This document shows, piece by piece, positions 57,737-64,000 of a DNA stretch of 64,000 nt; position 1 is the stretch's first letter, and each line of letters opens with the position of its first letter. The notes beneath the pieces are model-generated. The model did not search any database and was not told where the DNA came from. It was given only the letters and a program-made list of their open reading frames with translations. Location: NCBI RefSeq assembly GCF_963169125.1, contig NC_084795.1, forward strand, positions 189,322,214 to 189,386,213. Reading direction: 5' to 3'. The position numbers and the translations under genes were made by a program. The stretch comes from Humulus lupulus (lineage: Eukaryota > Streptophyta > Magnoliopsida > Rosales > Cannabaceae).

Positions 57737-60427
57737 ATGGTGACCACTCGATCCAAACATGGCAACGAGACAGAACAGCATGATGGGCAGGAGGCCCGCC
57801 ATGTTGCCCTCCCTGATGAGCAAGTTCCTGAAGTCCAGCAGAGGCCAGGAAAGCAGCGGGCCGGCCAAGACGACACTGGTAGTTCGGCGCCCCGACCGCC
57901 TAATCCGAATCCATGTTATTACACGGCGGTGGAGATGGAGAACGCTCAGCTGAGGAGCCAGCTAGCAGCAGCTGGTCAGCAAATCCAGGATATTCTGAGT
58001 CGACTACCCCCTCTCACAACCAACGGTAACGTTGGAGAGAGGCAAGGCGAGGCTCCTAAGTTTCGCCGGAGTAATCGATCCAGGCATAGCCGTTCGGGTA
58101 GACTCCCTGCAGCCAACTCCACCCCTTCATCACACCACCAAGAGGCGAACTTCAGGGAAATGCCTCAGACCGAACAGCAGCAGTACAGCCGTTCGGTTAG
58201 GACATCAACCCCTAGCTCTCAGCCTTCCTCGAGGACGCCCAGAAGAGATCGAGGAAGTTCCCAAAGGAGGGCCGAGGGGATCCGGAGACGTCAGCCCGTC
58301 CCCGAAGAACGACCAGTTCCTCATCCAGCTCGCCCAGCGCGAAACCAGCAAGCTGGCAGGGCCGAGAGGCCCCCACCAAATTTAGTCCGTCCGGACGGCA
58401 CTAGGATCGCCTCTCCGGTCAGGCATCCTCCTTCTCCCATCAGATATCCGTCTCCTCAGCCCGTCCGAGACATCCCGACCTACGGAAATAGTAGGAGAGA
58501 CCCGCCATCGGCCGGGCCTTCCCGGCGCAACAGGGTACCGAGGGAAGGATCAGGTCGGAGCCGCCAAAGACGCACCTCGAGCCTGTCCAGCAGGAGTCAC
58601 TGGACCGGTAGTGCACGGAGTGATCTTTCGGGAGGAGACCTGCGACAGCGACTAAGTTCAGCACAAAGTCATCATACTACCCAGGGAGGCGACCTTCGAG
58701 ATCGCCTCAACTCTCACAGAGAGGATCGAGTTAGGGATGGTAGCCAGGCCCGCTCAGTTGGGGTCCGATCCGAAGTACGTAATGGCGGGAATGCCCCAAA
58801 TGACCTATCTCAAGATAGGAGGGGCAACAACCTGCCTAATATGTACGACGGGTCCAGAGCTGTTGAACAGCCCCGGAATAACCCAGGATCTCAGGACAAA
58901 ACCCTAGAGCGCTTAACTCAAATGGAGGAGCTGATGAAGAAGCTCCTGTCGGAGAAAGAAAAAGACGAATATGATTCAGGGGATGAGATGGAACTCTTCG
59001 CCCCCAACATAGCAGCAACGGCATACCCTCCTGGCTTTCGTATGCCTCACTTGTCAAAATTCAAAGGGGATGGAGACCCATCTGACCACTTAGGGATGTT
59101 CAACACCCTAATGATGGCTCATAACATCGGGCCAGAGCTTCGTTGCTTGATCTTTCCTTCCACCCTAACTGGACCTGCCAGGCAGTGGTTCAAACAAAGT
59201 AAAAGGCAGTCAATCAGCTCCTGGAAGACCTTTTCGGCTGACTTCAAGAGGGCATTCCGCGCCTCTCAGCCCGCCAGGGTCCAGGCCGACTCCCTAGCTA
59301 ACGTGAGACAGCAACCTGGAGAGACGCTAAAAGCCTACTTGAGCAGATTTGCAAATGTCGCTGCTCGAGCCAGAGACGCCGACGACAGCTCCAAACTCAT
59401 GGCTATGAGGACCGGGATCCTAGTAGGCGGAGATCTGTGGAAGGATATTCAAAGGAGGGGGGTCAGCTCGGTTAGTGAATTCCTTAACAGAGCCCAAGAG
59501 TGGATAAACTTGGAAGAAGCTGAAGCTTCAGCCGCGGGGACCAGCCAGGTCCTCGAGAAGCCCGCTGGGACGGGAACAGAGATCGTAGTAGCGACTCCCG
59601 ACGTCACGCAGAGTAACCTGCCCGGTGGCGGCAAAAGAAAAGGAAATGGTGAAAACAGCCAGCACGGTCAAAAGAAGAATAAGCCCGTGGATAAATTCAA
59701 GCCCGTGTTCACAACGTATACTGAGCTCACCCAAACCAGAGAGAATATTTTCCTGGCCAACGCTACGCGAGTCCCCTGGAAAAGACCGGAGCCAATAAAG
59801 CACCCTAAGGGAAAGAGAGACGCTTCCAAATTCTGCCGTTTTCATAACGACGTCGGGCACAATACCGACGACTGCAGGCACCTCAAAGACGAAATCGAGA
59901 CTCTCATCTGAGCAGGTCCGTTGGCGCAATACTCGCGGAACAAGGTCCCGACAAGTCGACCCGCTCCGGAGATCCCAGCCAGTCAACCTGGACCTCGGGT
60001 AGATCAGGACGTCCTTCCCCCGGTGGTCGAGGGAGAGATTTCCACCATCTCTGGAGGACCACACATGGCTGGCACGAGCAAAGGCGCCCAGAAGAGGTAT
60101 GTGAATGAGTTGAAGGCCCACAATGGAGCAGAGTTCGTCCCGGAACAGCGTCAATCAAAACAACAAAGATTAGAGAAACAACCGATCACTTTCACGGAGG
60201 AAGACGCGAGCCATGTCCAATTCCCTCATAACGATCCCTTGGTCGTAGCAGTCCAGCTCGCCAACCGGAGAGTAAGGAGAGTGTTAGTGGACAATGGGAG
60301 CTCGGTGAACCTCCTATTCCGTTCCACCTTAGAAAAAATGGGTCTGACCGTCTCCGAGCTGAAGGCAACCTCGATGATGCTATATGGTTTTTTAAGGAGA
60401 AGGGTCAGCAGCGATAGGAACGATTGA
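57737..60427 (+). CDS. E6 Gag and protease (one TGA, then frameshift)
   Basis: Starts MVTTRSKHGNETEQHDGQEA at 57737; 724 codons are open to a TGA at 59909-59911, and the same frame continues to 60427. The N-terminal third is basic and Arg/Ser/Pro-rich. The capsid domain spans residues about 425-590 (FRMPHLSKFKGDGDPSDHLG, GPARQWFKQSKRQSISSW, AYLSRFANVAARARDADD). The zinc knuckle CRFHNDVGHNTDDC is at about residue 700, followed by RHLKDEIETLI and the TGA, where an Arg CGA is likely ancestral. Then come SGGPHMAG, VQFPHNDPLVV and the protease VLVDNGSSVNLLF (60285-60325). A T6 run at 60388-60393 marks a one-base insertion that shifts out of the protease frame into a stop at 60425-60427. Confidence 0.93.
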
Positions 60428-63400
60428 GCTGGTGATCACCCTAGGGGACGAGTCCCGAACAGTGTCAAAACTACTAGAATTCGTAGTCATTGACTGCTCT
60501 GCTGCCTACAATGCAATTTTGGGCCGACCTACGCTCGTTGCTTTCGAAGCTATCACGTCCGTCCGGCACCTCGCCATGAAGTTCCCTACTTCAGCAGGGG
60601 TCTGCACTATCAAGGGCGATCAGCTCGCTGCCAGGGAATGCTACAGCATTTCCATGAAGGGAAAATCTAAACCCGGGCAGGTGACGATGGCCATTCAGGA
60701 TGAAGAGGAATCACAGGGACCCAAGGCGGCTCCTGAGATTGAAAAACCTCGGGTTTCCGAAGACGGAAAGCTCGCCCTAAGCGAGGACATTGACCCCCGA
60801 GTAGGCGAGGACAGGTCCGAGCTCCAAGCTATTGAAGATCTCGAGGAGGTAGGCATCGATGAACAAAACCCGTCACGGACGGTCAAGCTCGGAAAGAACC
60901 TCTGCGATAGAAGAAAGGCGGAACTGACTGCGTTTCTGAAAAGGAACCTGGACGTATTCGCATGGTCGCACGAGGACATGATAGGGATCAGTCCGAGCGT
61001 AATCATGCACACGCTCCACCTTGACAAAAGCATCCCTGCCAAGTCTCAAAAGCAGAGGCGTTTAGGGACCACCCGAGCCGAAGCCCTTGAAGAAGAAGTG
61101 GCCCGGCTCAAAAAATGTGGCTTTATCCGCGAAGCCAGATTTCCCATTTGGGTTGCCAATCCCGTGTTAGTTCCAAAGCCCAATGGGAAGTGGCGGACTT
61201 GTATCGACTTTTCCGACCTGAATAAAGCCTGCCCCAAGGATTGCTTTCCATTACCGAGGATCGATCAACTGGTGGATGCCACGGCGGGGCACGAGCTCAT
61301 GTCCTTCATGGACGCGTACTCGGGCTACAATCAGATCGCGATGAATCCAGCAGACCAGGATCATACCAGCTTCATGACCCCAACTAATGTCTATTGCTAT
61401 AAGGTCATGCCGTTCGGTCTTAAGAATGCCGGGGCCACCTACCAAAGGCTGGTAAATAGAATGTTCGCGGATCAGATCGGGAAAAACATGGAAGTGTACG
61501 TCGATGATATGCTTGTCAAGTCAAAGATTGCCAGCAACCACGTCACCGATCTGGAAGAATGCTTTAACATACTGCGAGAATATGGCATGAGGCTCAATCC
61601 TCAGAAGTGCACTTTCGGTGTCGCATCGGGGAAATTCTTGGGTTTCATAGTCAATACCCGAGGAATCGAGGCGAACCCCGACAAGATCAGGTCACTGCTC
61701 GAGCTTCCTTCCCCCAGGTCGCGCAAAGATGTCCAAGGCCTCACAGGAAGGGTGGCAGCACTGAACCGGTTCATTTCCAAATCGACCGACAAGTGTTTAC
61801 CCTTCTACAACCTGCTCCGGGGAAACAAAAAGTTCGAATGGACAGTAGAGTGTGAAAGCGCATTCCTCGACCTAAAAACGCACCTGGCTGAGCCGCCTGT
61901 GCTGTCAAAGCCCAAGGTAGGAGAACCTCTTTTCCTCTACATGCCCGTCACTGAGGACGCAGCTAGTGCTGTTCTGGTGCGAGAAGAGGACCAGGCTCAG
62001 AAACCGGTTTATTACATCAGCAAGAGACTCCTCGGAGCTGAGTCAAGATACCCATTGATGGAAAAACTGGCGTTCTGCCTAATCACGGCCTCGCGAAAAC
62101 TCAGGCCATACTTCCAGTCCCACTCTGTACACATCATGACCGATCAGCCTCTAAGGCAGGTTTTGCAAAAGCCTGAAGCCTCGGGACGCTTGCTAAAGTG
62201 GGCGGTCGAACTCAGTCAGTTCGAGATTTTCTATACTCCCCGAACTACCATAGAAAGTCAAGCCTTGGCCGACTTCGTGGCAGAATGCGCGGGATTCCAG
62301 GAGATCCCATCAGAAGACTCACCTCAGGTTGCCTCCTCAAGTTCATCGTGGAAGATCTTCGTTGATGGCTCATCTAACGAGAACGGCTCCGGGGCCGGAA
62401 TCATTCTGATATCCCCAGAGGGGCATAGATTCCACTCGGCGCTGAGGTTCGGGTTCAATTCGTCTAACAACGAGGCAGAGTACGAGGCCTTGCTAGCTGG
62501 ACTTAGGATAGCTGGCGAGCTAAAGGCAAGCTCTGTCCAATGCTTCAGCGACTCCCAGCTCGTGGTGAATCAGGTTCTAGGCGAGTATCAGGCGCGGGGT
62601 CCCAAGATGGCCTCCTATTTGGCTAAGGTAAAGTCCGAACTGTCTACGTTTGGGCAAGGGTCGATCGAACAGATACCCCGGGAGCAGAACGCCAACGCAG
62701 ATGCTCTCGCCAAGCTCGCCACCTCGGGAGAGACAGAAACCCTGGGGTTGGTGCCAGTTGAGTTCTTGGAGAAACCCTGCATAGACGGAGATCGAGCAGA
62801 TATTGAAATGATTGATATCAGGCCGACCTGGATGACTTCCATTGTTGAGTACCTCGTCGAGGGCAAATTACCCGAAGGGCGCAACGACGCACGGCGAGTC
62901 CTTTATCAAGCTCCGAGGTATACGCTAGTCGAGGGGGTGTTGTACCGACGTGGGCATTCCTTACCTCTCCTCCGGTGCGTTCTTCCAAGTGAAGCGAAGG
63001 CCATCCTGCAAGAAGTTCATGACGGATTCTGCGGAGATCACACTGGGGGGCAAAGCCTGGCCCTGAAGATCCTACGGCAGGGGTATTACTGGCCGACTCT
63101 ATCCAAAGACTCGATCTCATATGTAAAAAAGTGCGACAAGTGTCAGCGGTTCGCCGCGGTTGCACGAGCTCCTCCGACCGAGCTAAAAATGATTTCGTCT
63201 CCCTGGCCCTTTGCCATTGGGGGGATAGATCTAATAGGCGCCCTGCCCACCGGAAAAGGCGGGGTCCGTTACGCCGTGGTAGCCATTGACTACTTCACCA
63301 AGTGGGCCGAAGCAGAGCCGTTGGCGACAATAACATCGAAAAAGGTGCTAGACTTCGTGGTTAAAAGCATAATATGCCGATTTGGCCTACCCAAAAAGAT

Positions 63401-64000
63401 CGTCTCCGACAATGGCACTCAATTTGACAGCGACCTGTTCACCGAATTTTGCGAAAGGCACAGAATTGTGAAAAGCTTCTCGTCCGTGGCCTATCCCCAG
63501 GCGAACGGCCAGGTCGAGGCTGTCAATAAAACTCTGAAGGCAAGCCTCAAGAAGAGGCTAGATGAGGCAAAGGGGATCTGGCCAGAACAGCTCCCCCAAG
63601 TTTTGTGGGCCTATAGGACCTCACATCGGACTCCCACGGGTCACACTCCTTTCTCCCTAACCTTTGGAAGTGAAGCAGTCCTCCCCGTGGAGGTGAAGGT
63701 CCTGTCACACAGGGTCCGGTCCTACGACCAAGACGGGAACCACGAGCTCCTATGCCACTCCTTAGACTTAATGGATGAAAGGCGAGAGGATTCACAACTC
63801 CAGCTCGCCCATTATCAACAGAAAATCACTCGCTACTTCAACACTAAGGTCAAAAGACGTGCCTTTAGCGTCGGTGATTTGGTCTTGAGGAGAGTTTTCC
63901 TGGCCAGGAAAGATCCCAAAGATGGGGTTTTGGGACCAAGCTGGGAAGGACCATACCAGGTCATCGAAGTCATCAAAGAGGGAACTTATAAGTTAGCTCG
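60402..64000 (+). CDS. E6 Pol: protease end, RT, RNase H, second RNase H, integrase (open to the edge)
   Basis: After the T6 frameshift the frame beginning at 60402 is open for about 1200 codons to the window end. Protease tail: AIGTIELVITLGDES, CSAAYNAILGRPTL. RT: KWRTCIDFSDLNKACPKD, MDAYSGYNQI and YVDDMLVKSK (about 61498). First RNase H about 61860-62290 (VYYISKRLLGAESRYPLMEK, IMTDQPLRQVL). Second, archaeal-like RNase H 62350-62720 (FVDGSSNENGSGAG, SNNEAEYEALLAGL, FSDSQLVVNQ, NADALAKLA) with its Asp-Glu-Asp-Asp set present; it is a Tat hallmark. Integrase: HDGFCGDHTGG and CDKCQRF zinc domain; IDLIGALPTG, VSDNGTQFD and GQVEAVNK hold the D, D, E triad. It ends at SVGDLVLRR and GPYQVIEV. The 5' start is defined by the frameshift, not by an ATG. 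Confidence 0.93.

Larger units (their letters stand above)
56906..64000 (+). mobile_element. E6: Tat-lineage LTR retrotransposon, nearly intact, 5' part
   Basis: 5' LTR 56906-57681 (TGTACGCC to GTCAACA), primer site, gag, protease, RT, RNase H, second RNase H and integrase, then the window ends inside the integrase C-terminus. The left target site is caatg (56901-56905) in the E5 LTR. Base composition is much richer in G+C than the surrounding DNA. One in-frame TGA and one frameshift are the only breaks I see. It is the only element in view with an open RT-to-integrase frame. Confidence 0.95.

Noticed and set aside
59528..60154. Minus-strand open frame of 208 codons
   Set aside because: Complement of E6 Gag; no domain.

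Overview
The window is plant nuclear DNA built almost wholly of transposable elements. The evidence is Ty3/gypsy polyproteins with chromodomains (Tekay/Del-like chromoviruses), Tat-lineage elements with a second RNase H, CACTA transposons, and long LTRs followed by tRNA-iMet-type primer sites. I see no intact host gene, tRNA or rRNA. The host is a flowering plant, probably a eudicot; I cannot name the species. Retroelement lineages are assigned from motifs read by eye.

Layout. One old plus-strand chromovirus relic (called E0) is the ground layer. Its 5' LTR survives at 7496-9411, its gag/protease at 10342-11590, and pieces of its 3' LTR at about 11600-11701, 18594-18656 and 36552-37226. Everything else sits in or beside it. 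Left end: a long-LTR minus-strand element (Ea, 3277-7495) adjoins the 5' LTR and is itself entered by a minus-strand chromovirus (E1, 1-3276). A 771-bp solo LTR (7768-8538, TSD GTATG) lies in the 5' LTR. The 3' LTR took three large insertions: a Tat element with gag and an antisense ORF but no visible pol (E4, 11702-18588, TSD GGTAT); CACTA-1 (18657-36551, TSD TAA); and a long-LTR minus-strand chromovirus (E5, from 37227, running off its 5' LTR at 56905).

CACTA-1 carries a decayed minus-strand Ulp1-type protease gene, two solo LTRs of one family (19170-20896; 21429-23219, TSD ATTTC) and a decayed full-length chromovirus E2 (23571-35279). The 5' LTR of E2 is split by a solo LTR (23597-25959, TSD ATAAG).

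The 3' LTR of E5 (37227-51130) is split by CACTA-2 (37741-48029, TSD CAT). CACTA-2 has captured three exons of a GH35 beta-galactosidase and was in turn entered by a gag-only Tat element E3 (38026-44501, TSD GACAG). The remaining tip of the 5' LTR of E5 is cut at 56906 by E6, a Tat element with an almost intact coding region that runs off the right edge. Nesting reaches four levels (E0 > E5 > CACTA-2 > E3).

How it works together: E6 is the only element with an essentially open pol in view. E3 and E4 carry gag without pol and would need proteins from a related Tat element. All chromoviruses here have stops, frameshifts or lost catalytic residues. Two in-frame TGA interruptions in Tat gags fit CpG decay in methylated heterochromatin.
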